From assembly GCA_038225955.1 (NCBI GenBank), contig JBBRQV010000202.1:1-5047 (forward strand): a stretch of DNA of 5,047 nucleotides, given 5' to 3'. Positions 1 through 5,047 of the stretch are shown piece after piece. Positions within the stretch are counted from its first letter, which is position 1; each line of letters starts with the position of its first letter. The notes under the pieces are model-generated. The model did no database searches and was not told the DNA's origin. It was given only the letters and a program-made list of their open reading frames with translations. The stretch is from JAFDZO01 sp038225955. GTDB taxonomy: Bacteria > Bacteroidota > Ignavibacteria > Tepidaquicellales > Tepidaquicellaceae. Position numbers and translations under genes: made by a program.

Positions 1-69
1 ACTTTTTTCATCAAAGTAAATATAGCAATTCATGCCAAACGGGGTAACGGGTATTTTCAAAACTTTCAT
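1..69 (-). CDS. MBL-fold metallo-hydrolase, N-terminal fragment (partial)
   Basis: Only the first 23 codons are present; the gene runs off the left edge. Reading leftward from the ATG at 67-69, the peptide begins MKVLKIPVTPFGMNCYIYFD. A short beta strand, then a proline/glycine turn, then N-x-Y/C-Y-[IV] is how many glyoxalase II-like metallo-beta-lactamase-fold hydrolases begin. The zinc-binding HxHxDH motif would lie beyond the window, so catalytic competence and substrate cannot be judged. The reading frame stays open to base 1. The stretch upstream of the start has only a weak purine-rich site (AAAGAT), as for most genes here. The gene is divergent from smpB and shares an AT-rich intergenic region of about 120 bp with it. 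The family call is from a short N-terminus and is moderately supported; a specific function cannot be assigned. Confidence 0.55.
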   Translation of the reverse strand, partial: MKVLKIPVTPFGMNCYIYFDEKS

Positions 70-99
70 TATTAATCTTTAATTGTAATTATTTATAAA

Positions 100-128
100 T
101 TGATTAAACTCTTAAATATGGGTAATTT
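100..128 (+). promoter_or_regulatory. candidate promoter for smpB-tyrS
   Basis: TTGATT (100-105) and TAATTT (123-128) are separated by 17 bp on the plus strand, in a suitable place for smpB, with a leader of about 55 nt. The -35 matches consensus at 4 of 6 positions and the -10 at 3 of 6. It overlaps the minus-strand candidate, so the two could compete. This is a weak call in an AT-rich gap. Confidence 0.22.
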
Positions 129-142
129 ATTCTACCTGTCAA
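113..142 (-). promoter_or_regulatory. candidate sigma70-type promoter for the hydrolase gene
   Basis: On the minus strand a perfect TTGACA (137-142) is followed after 18 bp by TATTTA (113-118), a 3-of-6 match to the -10 consensus. Transcription from there would start near base 106, leaving a leader of roughly 37 nt before the ATG at 69. The perfect -35 is notable, but the region is so AT-rich that a weak -10 match is expected by chance. Confidence 0.35.
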
Positions 143-190
143 ATTTTTATTCCCAATAGAATAATAAGTAATACAGAAAAACGCATTAGT

Positions 191-646
191 ATGTCTGATA
201 CCGATAAAATTAAAATAATTACGAACAACCGTAAAGCTAATTTTGAATACGCAATACTTAATAAGTATGAAGCGGGAATTTCTCTTGAAGGAACTGAAGT
301 AAAATCTTTGAGAGAGGCAAAAGTTACAATTGCAGAAGCATACGCACGAGTTATTAAAAATGAAGTTTGGCTTATCGGCGCAAACATAAATGAGTATAAG
401 TACGGAAACATAAATAACCACATTCCCGATAGGAACAGAAAACTTCTTCTCAATAAAAAAGAAATTAAAGATATTAAGGAGGCATTGGCTGAAAAAGGAT
501 TGACGCTAGTTCCTTTAAAAATGTACTTCAAGAATTCAAAAGTAAAAATTGAACTTGGTATCGGCAGAGGTAAAAAACTGTACGATAAGCGCGAGTCAAT
601 TAAGTCCCGAGAAATAGATATGAAATTAAAAAGAATAAAACTCTAA
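191..646 (+). CDS. smpB: SsrA-binding protein SmpB
   Basis: SmpB binds tmRNA and carries it into the A site of ribosomes stalled on mRNAs without a stop codon, allowing tagging and rescue. At 151 residues the protein is of usual family length. Family signatures include the N-terminal NRKANFEYAI (13-22), the E-x-G-I-x-L-E-G-T-E-V-K-S-L-R block (27-41), and the G-x-N-I-N-E-Y-x-x-G-N stretch (63-73) that forms part of the OB-fold core. The basic tail contains GKKLYDKRE (127-135), the conserved region that places the tail in the empty mRNA channel. After this, the tail reads SIKSREIDMKLKRIKL. Many homologues have a tryptophan or other aromatic residue there, and this one has isoleucine (142). The ATG at 191 places the conserved block at its normal distance from the start. 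No good Shine-Dalgarno site precedes it. It lies 11 bp upstream of tyrS on the same strand, probably cotranscribed. Confidence 0.97.
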   Translation: MSDTDKIKIITNNRKANFEYAILNKYEAGISLEGTEVKSLREAKVTIAEAYARVIKNEVWLIGANINEYKYGNINNHIPDRNRKLLLNKKEIKDIKEALAEKGLTLVPLKMYFKNSKVKIELGIGRGKKLYDKRESIKSREIDMKLKRIKL

Positions 647-657
647 AAGAAATTTCA

Positions 658-1854
658 ATGAATTTTCCTTCTTTAAAAGAACAGATAGATGTAATAAAGC
701 GCGGAACAGTTGAAATTATTCCCGAAGAAGAGCTTATAAAAAAAATTGAGAAGTCCATTGCGAAGAAAACTCCGTTGAATATAAAGCTTGGCTGTGACCC
801 GTCACGTCCTGATTTACACATAGGCCATGCAGTTGTCTTAAACAAGTTAAGACAATTTCAGGAGCTTGGTCATACAGCTATTTTAATTATCGGTGATTAT
901 ACAGGGATGATTGGTGACCCTACAGGAAAGAAAAAAACACGCCCGCAACTTACATTCGAAGAAGCCAAAGAAAATGGGAAATCATACTTTGAGCAGGCAA
1001 CAAAAATTTTAGATAAAGAGAAAACAAAAATTGTTTATAACTCTGAATGGCTAGGCAAATTAAATCTGCAAAGTCTTATTGAGTTAATGTCAAAGTTTAC
1101 TGTGCAGAGAATTTTAGAGAGAGATGATTTTACAAACAGATTAAACGAACAGACCGAAATTGCTTTTCACGAGATGCTTTACCCGCTGATGCAGGGATAT
1201 GATTCATATGCAATAAACTCCGATGTTGAACTCGGCGGAACTGACCAAAAATTTAATAACCTCGTCGGAAGAGATGTACAAAAAAGATACGGCAAAGAGC
1301 CGCAATGTGTTATTACAATGCCTCTGCTTGAAGGTATTGATGGCAGTGAGAAAATGAGTAAGTCATTGGATAATGCAATCGGTATCAGCGAAGACCCAAA
1401 AGATATTTTCGGCAAGACGATGAGAATTCCCGATGCTTTGATATATAAATATTTTGAACTTGGTACACAAATAAGCGTAGATGAATTAAAAGGATTGAAG
1501 GATAAAATTTCAGAGAGCCCACGTGATTACAAACGCAAGCTTGGCTTTGAAATTGTGAAGTTATACTATGATGAAGACACTGCGAAGAATTCAATTGAAG
1601 AGTTTGATAAGATTTTTATAAAAAAAGAAATTCCCGATGACATACCTGAAATAAAACTTGAAGAAGATACTAAGCTTATAAATATCATGGTTGCAAATAA
1701 ACTTGCTGATTCAAATACTGCTGCAAGAAAACTAATTGAAGCTAAAGCCGTAAGCATTGATGGAGAGAAAATAAGCGATGTGAATGCAATAATATCGAAA
1801 GATACGAGCTTTACGATGAAAGTCGGGAAAATGAAATTCCTCAAAGTAAACTAA
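658..1854 (+). CDS. tyrS: Tyrosyl-tRNA synthetase, type 2 (tyrosine--tRNA ligase)
   Basis: This cytoplasmic class Ic aminoacyl-tRNA synthetase activates tyrosine with ATP and charges tRNA-Tyr. Its 398 residues match the full-length TyrRS type 2 subgroup (HIGH/KMSKS, with a C-terminal S4 domain). The Rossmann catalytic domain shows GCDPSRPDLHIGH (45-57, HIGH at 54-57), DYTGMIGDPTG, the tyrosine-recognition stretch MQGYD (178-182), GGTDQ (193-197) and KMSKS (232-236). Residues from about 337 to the end form the S4-like tRNA-binding module, including AARKLIEAKAVSIDG and a terminal valine-rich strand. All diagnostic motifs are intact, so it should be active. The start ATG at 658 is 11 bp after the smpB stop, with only a weak AAAAGA-like site upstream, suggesting coupling or cotranscription with smpB. 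I see no terminator hairpin directly after the stop. Confidence 0.98.
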   Translation: MNFPSLKEQIDVIKRGTVEIIPEEELIKKIEKSIAKKTPLNIKLGCDPSRPDLHIGHAVVLNKLRQFQELGHTAILIIGDYTGMIGDPTGKKKTRPQLTFEEAKENGKSYFEQATKILDKEKTKIVYNSEWLGKLNLQSLIELMSKFTVQRILERDDFTNRLNEQTEIAFHEMLYPLMQGYDSYAINSDVELGGTDQKFNNLVGRDVQKRYGKEPQCVITMPLLEGIDGSEKMSKSLDNAIGISEDPKDIFGKTMRIPDALIYKYFELGTQISVDELKGLKDKISESPRDYKRKLGFEIVKLYYDEDTAKNSIEEFDKIFIKKEIPDDIPEIKLEEDTKLINIMVANKLADSNTAARKLIEAKAVSIDGEKISDVNAIISKDTSFTMKVGKMKFLKVN

Positions 1855-1941
1855 AAAAGTAATACAATCTTTATAATATCTAATATTTATTTTTACTAAA
1901 TTACATCATTTCATAATAAGCAAATAAGGGAGAGCGATAAA
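1855..1941 (+). promoter_or_regulatory. tyrS-pdaD intergenic region
   Basis: This 87 bp AT-rich spacer has no convincing hairpin terminator for tyrS. It contains a TATAAT hexamer at 1872-1877, but no recognisable -35 lies 16-18 bp upstream, where the tyrS stop codon is. It is long enough to carry a separate promoter for the decarboxylase gene, but read-through from tyrS is equally possible. Its 3' end holds the strong ribosome binding site described separately. Confidence 0.25.
1926..1934 (+). promoter_or_regulatory. strong Shine-Dalgarno site fixing the TTG start of pdaD
   Basis: AAGGGAGAG is the best ribosome binding site in the window and ends 7 bases before the TTG at 1942-1944. Its GGAG core is 9 bases from the start, which is ideal spacing. 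It supports a non-ATG start here, since no in-frame ATG lies nearby upstream and the protein's conserved N-terminus begins right after this TTG. Confidence 0.75.
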
Positions 1942-2487
1942 TTGTTCAAGCCAACTAAAATATTTTTTACAAAGGGTGTCGGAAGACACAAAGATTATTT
2001 ACAGTCATTTGAGTTAGCGTTGAGACAGGCAGGGATTGAAAAATGCAATCTTGTTATGGTATCAAGTATTTACCCATCAGGATGCAAAAGAATAACCAAG
2101 GAGCAGGCAACACAATTACTTGAGCCGGGTTCAATTACTTTTTGCGTCATGGCAAGGAATTTTACAAACGAGCCCAACAGACTTGTTGCTACTTCCATAG
2201 GTGTTGCGCTTCCGTCAGATGACAGTCATTATGGTTATATATCAGAGCATCACCCTTTCGGTGAGCCTGAAAAGGTAGCAGGGGAATATGCAGAAGACTT
2301 AGCAGCAACGATGCTTGCAACTACGCTTGGTGTTGAGTTCGATTCTGAAACTGCATGGAATGAAAGAGAAAATGTTTACAAACAAAGCGGCAAGATTTTT
2401 AAAACATTCAACATTACACAATCTGCTGAAGGTGATAAGAACGGTCTTTGGACTACAGTTATTTCTGCAGCAGTAATGCTTCCTTAA
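1942..2487 (+). CDS. pdaD: Pyruvoyl-dependent arginine decarboxylase (PvlArgDC)
   Basis: The enzyme decarboxylates L-arginine to agmatine and CO2, a step toward putrescine and other polyamines. It uses a self-made pyruvoyl group rather than pyridoxal phosphate. The 181-residue product is of family length. It carries the self-cleavage site VSSIYPSG, with Ser41-Ser42 as the expected scissile pair. Cleavage would give a beta chain (1-41) and an alpha chain (42-181) capped by pyruvoyl. Asn36 lies six residues before Ser42, the same offset as Asn47 to Ser53 in the Methanocaldococcus enzyme. The GYISEHH segment (98-104) probably supplies the catalytic glutamate (Glu102). Other family features are the T-K-G-x-G start (10-14), the EPG-x-I-x-x-V-M-A-R block (61-72), and EYAEDLAATMLATTLG near the end of the core. 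Translation starts at TTG. It is followed 13 bp after the stop by a strong terminator, so it may be the last gene of its transcript. No agmatinase or agmatine deiminase gene is adjacent. Confidence 0.93.
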   Translation: MFKPTKIFFTKGVGRHKDYLQSFELALRQAGIEKCNLVMVSSIYPSGCKRITKEQATQLLEPGSITFCVMARNFTNEPNRLVATSIGVALPSDDSHYGYISEHHPFGEPEKVAGEYAEDLAATMLATTLGVEFDSETAWNERENVYKQSGKIFKTFNITQSAEGDKNGLWTTVISAAVMLP

Positions 2488-2500
2488 CAAAATTTTTAGT

Positions 2501-2530
2501 ATCTCCGTTGAATAATTCGGCGGAGATTTT
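2501..2530 (+). terminator. Rho-independent terminator after pdaD
   Basis: ATCTCCGTTGAA (2501-2512) pairs with TTCGGCGGAGAT (2516-2527) to make a 12-bp stem with two G-U pairs, closed by a three-base TAA loop and followed by a short T run (TTTT to 2530). It begins 13 bp after the pdaD stop. The opposite strand lacks a continuous T run after the hairpin, so it should act mainly on rightward transcription. Confidence 0.8.
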
Positions 2531-2549
2531 ACTCTTCATCACTCTGCTT

Positions 2550-2885
2550 ATGGTTACCATTGAGACATGCAGAAACCTTGCCTTAGCTTTTCCTGATGTT
2601 GTGGAACAGGACCACTTCGGAATACCTTCGTTCAGAATCAATAAAAAAATATTCATAACTCTCCGTCTCAATGAAAATATCGCAATGATAAAGTTAACGG
2701 AGTTAAATCAATCAATATTCACAGCAGCGCAGCCCGGAATTATTTATCCTGTAAACGGTTACTGGGGAAGGCAGGGTGCCACTTTTTTTGATTTAGCGAA
2801 AGTGAAGAAAACTATTTTTATTAATGCGTTGAAAACCGCTTATGAAAATATAACTATAAAAAAATCTGCGAAGAAAAAAGTTTAG
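2550..2885 (+). CDS. MmcQ/YjbR family protein (DUF419)
   Basis: The 111-residue product resembles the MmcQ/YjbR family, small alpha/beta proteins with a fold similar to the CyaY/double-wing DNA-binding type. Their biochemical role is not established. Visible family features are the N-terminal helix ending in ALAFPDVVEQDHFG, the strand IPSFRINKKIFITL, and the later GYWGRQGATFFDL followed by a helix. The tail is lysine-rich (IKKSAKKKV). The frame is open further upstream to an ATG at 2448, but that extension overlaps pdaD and runs through the terminator, and family members begin at the equivalent of this ATG. No clear Shine-Dalgarno site precedes it, so the start is somewhat uncertain. It is the first of three tightly packed genes. 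The next gene's ribosome binding site overlaps its stop codon, which suggests one transcript. Confidence 0.8.
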   Translation: MVTIETCRNLALAFPDVVEQDHFGIPSFRINKKIFITLRLNENIAMIKLTELNQSIFTAAQPGIIYPVNGYWGRQGATFFDLAKVKKTIFINALKTAYENITIKKSAKKKV

Positions 2886-2890
2886 AGGTG
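2884..2890 (+). promoter_or_regulatory. Shine-Dalgarno site of the truncated hemoglobin gene
   Basis: AGAGGTG overlaps the TAG stop of the upstream gene and ends 7 bases before the ATG at 2898. It is one of only two good ribosome binding sites in the window. Its position implies translational coupling between the two genes. Confidence 0.65.
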
Positions 2891-2897
2891 TATTACA

Positions 2898-3281
2898 ATG
2901 AACGATATTATTACACGTAACGATATACAATTTTTAGTTGATAATTTTTATAAGAAAGTTATTGTTGATGATTTAATAGGGCATTTCTTTTCTGTAGTAG
3001 TGAATTTTGACTGGAGCGTGCATATTCCGATAATGGTTTCCTTCTGGGAAACAGTATTGTTTGGAAAGGCAGCTTACAAAGGAAACCCCATGATAAAACA
3101 TATTGAGTTAAATCGACTTTCAAAACTTGAGCAGCATCATTTTGAGAGATGGTTAAATCTCTGGAGGGAAACTGTAGAAGAGAATTTTAAAGGGGAGAAA
3201 GCTGATGAGGCAATTGCTAAATCGAAAACTATTGCAACTTTAATGCAAAGCAAACTGAATCCAAAAACAATATTAAATTAA
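2898..3281 (+). CDS. Group III truncated hemoglobin
   Basis: This is a 127-residue cytoplasmic heme protein of the 2-over-2 globin fold, expected to bind O2, NO or related ligands. Group III members are associated with microaerobic growth and nitrosative stress, but the function of most is unresolved. Aligned by eye to Campylobacter Ctb, the key residues are all present: Tyr18 at B10 (NFYKKV), His42 at E7 in W-x-x-H followed by FW, proximal His68 at F8 (IKHIEL), and Trp85 at G8 (HFERWLNLW). The FWETVLFG-x-x-x-YKGNP stretch (49-64) is also typical. The length and the lack of the glycine-rich motifs of groups I and II agree with group III. It has no signal peptide. It lies 12 bp after the MmcQ-like gene and 1 bp before the next gene, so all three are probably translated from one mRNA. 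Nothing looks truncated. Confidence 0.93.
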   Translation: MNDIITRNDIQFLVDNFYKKVIVDDLIGHFFSVVVNFDWSVHIPIMVSFWETVLFGKAAYKGNPMIKHIELNRLSKLEQHHFERWLNLWRETVEENFKGEKADEAIAKSKTIATLMQSKLNPKTILN

Positions 3282-3282
3282 A

Positions 3283-3585
3283 ATGAAGCCCGAAGTTTAT
3301 TATGCTACAGTGCTTGAAGCACTAAAAATATTGAGAGAGCAAGGTTACAATACTGATTTTAATCTTGAAGAAAATTGTATCTCATGCCATGAAAGAAAAT
3401 TTGGTACAGACGATTTTAACATCACTTCGATTTACAGATACGAAGGGGATTCAAATCCCGACGATGAATCGACTGTATATGCTATTGAATCAAAGTCCGG
3501 AGTGAAAGGTGTTCTGGTTACAAGCTATGGAGTGTATTCAGAAAAAATGTCAGATGAGATTTTAGAAAAACTCAAAGGAAACTAG
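3283..3585 (+). CDS. Conserved small protein with a CxxCH motif, function unknown
   Basis: The 100-residue product resembles a small Bacteroidota family whose members are often labelled phosphoribosylpyrophosphate synthetase in databases. That label is not supported here: the protein is far too short and has no PRPP-binding loop. Visible features are an N-terminal amphipathic helix (VLEALKILREQGYNTDFNL), a CISCH motif (32-36), an acidic turn FEGDSNPDDES-like at about 53-63 (YEGDSNPDDES), and a strand-turn SKSGVKGVLVTSYGVYSE followed by a short helix. CxxCH is the covalent heme c attachment motif, but there is no signal peptide for export, so metal binding or a chance match is likelier. The ATG is 1 bp after the hemoglobin stop with no Shine-Dalgarno site, implying translational coupling to it. 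Its TAG overlaps the stop codon of the converging lplA. Confidence 0.8.
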   Translation: MKPEVYYATVLEALKILREQGYNTDFNLEENCISCHERKFGTDDFNITSIYRYEGDSNPDDESTVYAIESKSGVKGVLVTSYGVYSEKMSDEILEKLKGN

Positions 3586-4577
3586 GTCAATAAAAATTTT
3601 ACAAAATCTTCAATGCTTATTTCTCCTAAATGATGTTTCATATCTGAATCTTTCAAAGCTTCCAACATATCTTCCTCTTTATATTTTTTACCGATAAGTT
3701 TTGCTTCTAATTCACTTGTCTCTCCATGAGCTAAAAAATCCCCATAGATTTTTATATTCTCAATGATTCCGTTTTTTACATCGATACGTGCATCTATCTG
3801 ACCGAAGTCAAAACGATTTATTTTTTGAATGTTGAATTCAGGTGAGCGTCCGTAGTTCCAGTCCCAGTTCCTGTATTTTTCATTGGCTAATTTATAAACT
3901 TCTTCCCATTGTTTATCCCAGAGATTAAATACCGGATAATTTTCTGTTACGCCAAAAATGGATTCAATTAGTTTCTGTCTGAAATCAAAAATATTAATTT
4001 TTTCTTTCAGGTAATCCGAGATATTTCCAACTCTGCTCCGGATTGATTTAATTCCTTTGCTTTCTATCTTATCAATCTTAACATTTAATGCTTCTACTAC
4101 ATCATCAATATTTGAATTGAACAGCAATGTGCCGTGGCTAAACATTGTTTTTGTATTGGAGAACTGCGCATTACCGGAAATTTTTTTTCCGTCAACAGTG
4201 ATATCGTTTCTTCCGTTAAGCTCTGCATTGACTCCGAGTGCTTTCAGTGTATCAATTACAGGATGAGTGAATTTTTTAAAATTGTGAATACTATCCGGAG
4301 AGAATTTTGTTAGAAAGCTAAAGTTAAGATTGCCATCATCGTGATACACAGTGCCTCCGCCGGAAATTCTTCGTACAACTTGTATGCCTTTTTCTTTTAC
4401 GTATTCGGAATTAATCTCTTCAATTGTATTCTGATGTTTACCTATGATGATTGCATTTCTGTTGATATAAAAGAGAAGATAATCCTCATTTTCTAAGTCA
4501 AGATTTCTCACAGCCCATTCTTCAAGCGCAAGGTTCAGAGTTGCATCGGTAATATGGTTATTATTTATTAATTTCAT
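3582..4577 (-). CDS. lplA: Lipoate-protein ligase A
   Basis: The enzyme activates lipoate with ATP to lipoyl-AMP and transfers it to lysines of E2 subunits of 2-oxoacid dehydrogenases and of glycine cleavage H protein, salvaging free lipoate. The 331-residue product is full length for the two-domain form. The catalytic domain contains RRISGGGTVYHDDGNLNFS (69-87), the nucleotide/lipoate-binding loop of the family, and GRNDI followed by KKISGNAQ (131-138), where Lys132 matches the catalytic Lys133 of the E. coli enzyme. FSHGTLLFN follows. From about residue 245 the smaller C-terminal accessory domain is present (IDARIDVKNGIIENIKIYGD, then a helix with LIGKKYKEEDMLEAL). It is read leftward 17 bp after the MFS transporter, so the two are probably cotranscribed. 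Its start has no strong Shine-Dalgarno site. A role as an octanoyl/lipoyl transferase paralogue is possible, but the accessory domain favours a true ligase. Confidence 0.95.
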   Translation of the reverse strand: MKLINNNHITDATLNLALEEWAVRNLDLENEDYLLFYINRNAIIIGKHQNTIEEINSEYVKEKGIQVVRRISGGGTVYHDDGNLNFSFLTKFSPDSIHNFKKFTHPVIDTLKALGVNAELNGRNDITVDGKKISGNAQFSNTKTMFSHGTLLFNSNIDDVVEALNVKIDKIESKGIKSIRSRVGNISDYLKEKINIFDFRQKLIESIFGVTENYPVFNLWDKQWEEVYKLANEKYRNWDWNYGRSPEFNIQKINRFDFGQIDARIDVKNGIIENIKIYGDFLAHGETSELEAKLIGKKYKEEDMLEALKDSDMKHHLGEISIEDFVKFLLT

Positions 4578-4594
4578 TTACCAGTTTAAAAATG

Positions 4595-5047
4595 TTATGT
4601 TATTTCCGTATAATCTAAATCTTTGCCATATGTTTCTTCAAGCTTGCTTGTTGCCCATAGGGCGATTACTATTGTTACCACTCCAATGGCAAAAGCACTG
4701 TACTTTATTCCAAGCAAAGGTTTCAAAGCCTGAAAAACTATTGTTAAGGGAATTACACTTCCCCGTATAAAATTCGGGACTGTTGTGGTTACCGTCGAAC
4801 GCAAATTTGTTCCGAATTGTTCCGATGAATTTGTTACAAATATTACCCAGTATCCTACAGCGATTCCCATCAGAACGCACACAGAATAAAAATAAAATAC
4901 GCTTGTGCTGTTCAGAAATAAATATATACATACACAGGCAAGTGTAGCTGTAAGGAAAATATATAAAACTTTTTTTCGTGATTTTAAAATCTGGCTTAAA
5001 GTGCCGCTGAAAATATCTCCGAATACTAAACCTATATCGGTAAACAT
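4595..5047 (-). CDS. MFS transporter, C-terminal part (partial)
   Basis: The visible 150 residues cover about the last five of the usual twelve transmembrane helices; the rest lies beyond the right edge. The window ends at a methionine codon, but this is probably internal because a complete MFS protein has about 400 residues. Hydrophobic segments are at about 5-21, 28-46, 51-72, 92-112 and 116-134. The loop GDIFSGTLSQILKSRKK (10-26) resembles motif A between helices 8 and 9. The E-x-F-G-T-N-L-R stretch (76-83), the PNFIRG turn (91-96) and the tail LEETYGKDLDY (136-146) resemble a Bacteroidota group of MFS permeases of unassigned substrate. It is followed 17 bp later by lplA on the same strand. 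The pairing suggests, without proving, a link to lipoate or a related short-chain acid. Confidence 0.85.
   Translation of the reverse strand: MFTDIGLVFGDIFSGTLSQILKSRKKVLYIFLTATLACVCIYLFLNSTSVFYFYSVCVLMGIAVGYWVIFVTNSSEQFGTNLRSTVTTTVPNFIRGSVIPLTIVFQALKPLLGIKYSAFAIGVVTIVIALWATSKLEETYGKDLDYTEIT

Noticed and set aside
147..164. TTATTC/GAATAA hairpin in the smpB leader as a regulatory element
   Set aside because: The 6-bp, mostly A-T stem has a 6-base loop and no associated motif, so it is probably chance.
139..531. Long minus-strand open frames across smpB (also 104-421)
   Set aside because: They lie antisense to a clearly recognisable smpB, have no family resemblance, and reflect stop-poor antisense frames.
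2448..2549. N-terminal extension of the MmcQ-like protein starting at the ATG at 2448
   Set aside because: It overlaps the end of pdaD in another frame, runs through the terminator stem, and adds residues with no family similarity. The ATG at 2550 matches the usual family start.
3376..3390. CxxCH motif as evidence of a c-type cytochrome
   Set aside because: There is no signal peptide or membrane anchor and no nearby distal methionine context; c-type heme attachment needs export.
3283..3585. Annotation as phosphoribosylpyrophosphate synthetase
   Set aside because: That enzyme is about 300 residues with a characteristic PRPP-binding motif; this protein has 100 residues and lacks it.
3596..3607. 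ATTTT/AAAAT inverted repeat near the end of lplA as a terminator
   Set aside because: The stem is only 5 A-T pairs with a 2-base loop inside coding sequence; it would be too weak and is expected by chance in AT-rich DNA.
4057..4266. Plus-strand open frame inside lplA
   Set aside because: It is antisense to the conserved LplA catalytic domain and has no start context or recognisable motif.

Overview
The window looks like an ordinary AT-rich bacterial chromosome segment, most probably from the Bacteroidota/Chlorobiota (FCB) group, perhaps near the Ignavibacteria. The clues are base composition, mostly weak Shine-Dalgarno sites, a pyruvoyl-type arginine decarboxylase in a bacterium, a group III truncated hemoglobin, and a small protein that resembles a family common in Bacteroidota. 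This placement is inferred from remembered family distributions, not from a marker-gene search. No tRNA, rRNA, CRISPR array, insertion sequence or phage gene was seen.

Layout. (1) At the left edge lies the N-terminus of a metallo-beta-lactamase-fold hydrolase, read leftward and cut off by the window. (2) About 120 bp of AT-rich sequence forms a divergent promoter region. (3) smpB (trans-translation factor) and tyrS (type 2 tyrosyl-tRNA synthetase) follow rightward, 11 bp apart, as a translation-related pair. (4) After 87 bp comes a pyruvoyl-dependent arginine decarboxylase (pdaD). It starts at TTG behind the best Shine-Dalgarno site in the window and ends in a strong intrinsic terminator. (5) A tight rightward cluster of three small genes begins just past the terminator: an MmcQ/YjbR-family protein, a group III truncated hemoglobin, and a 100-residue conserved protein with a CxxCH motif. 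(6) On the opposite strand, converging on this cluster, an MFS transporter (C-terminal part only) is followed 17 bp later by lplA, a lipoate-protein ligase. The stop codons of lplA and the 100-residue gene overlap on one CTAG.

Functionally, the window mixes protein-synthesis quality control (smpB, tyrS), polyamine/agmatine synthesis (pdaD), a heme/O2/NO-handling cluster (truncated hemoglobin and neighbours), and cofactor salvage (lplA, possibly with a transporter). All genes appear intact except the two cut by the window edges. I found no evidence of an exotic undescribed system. The most interesting points are the hemoglobin plus CxxCH small-protein pair, the pdaD terminator close to the next start codon, and the MFS-lplA pairing.
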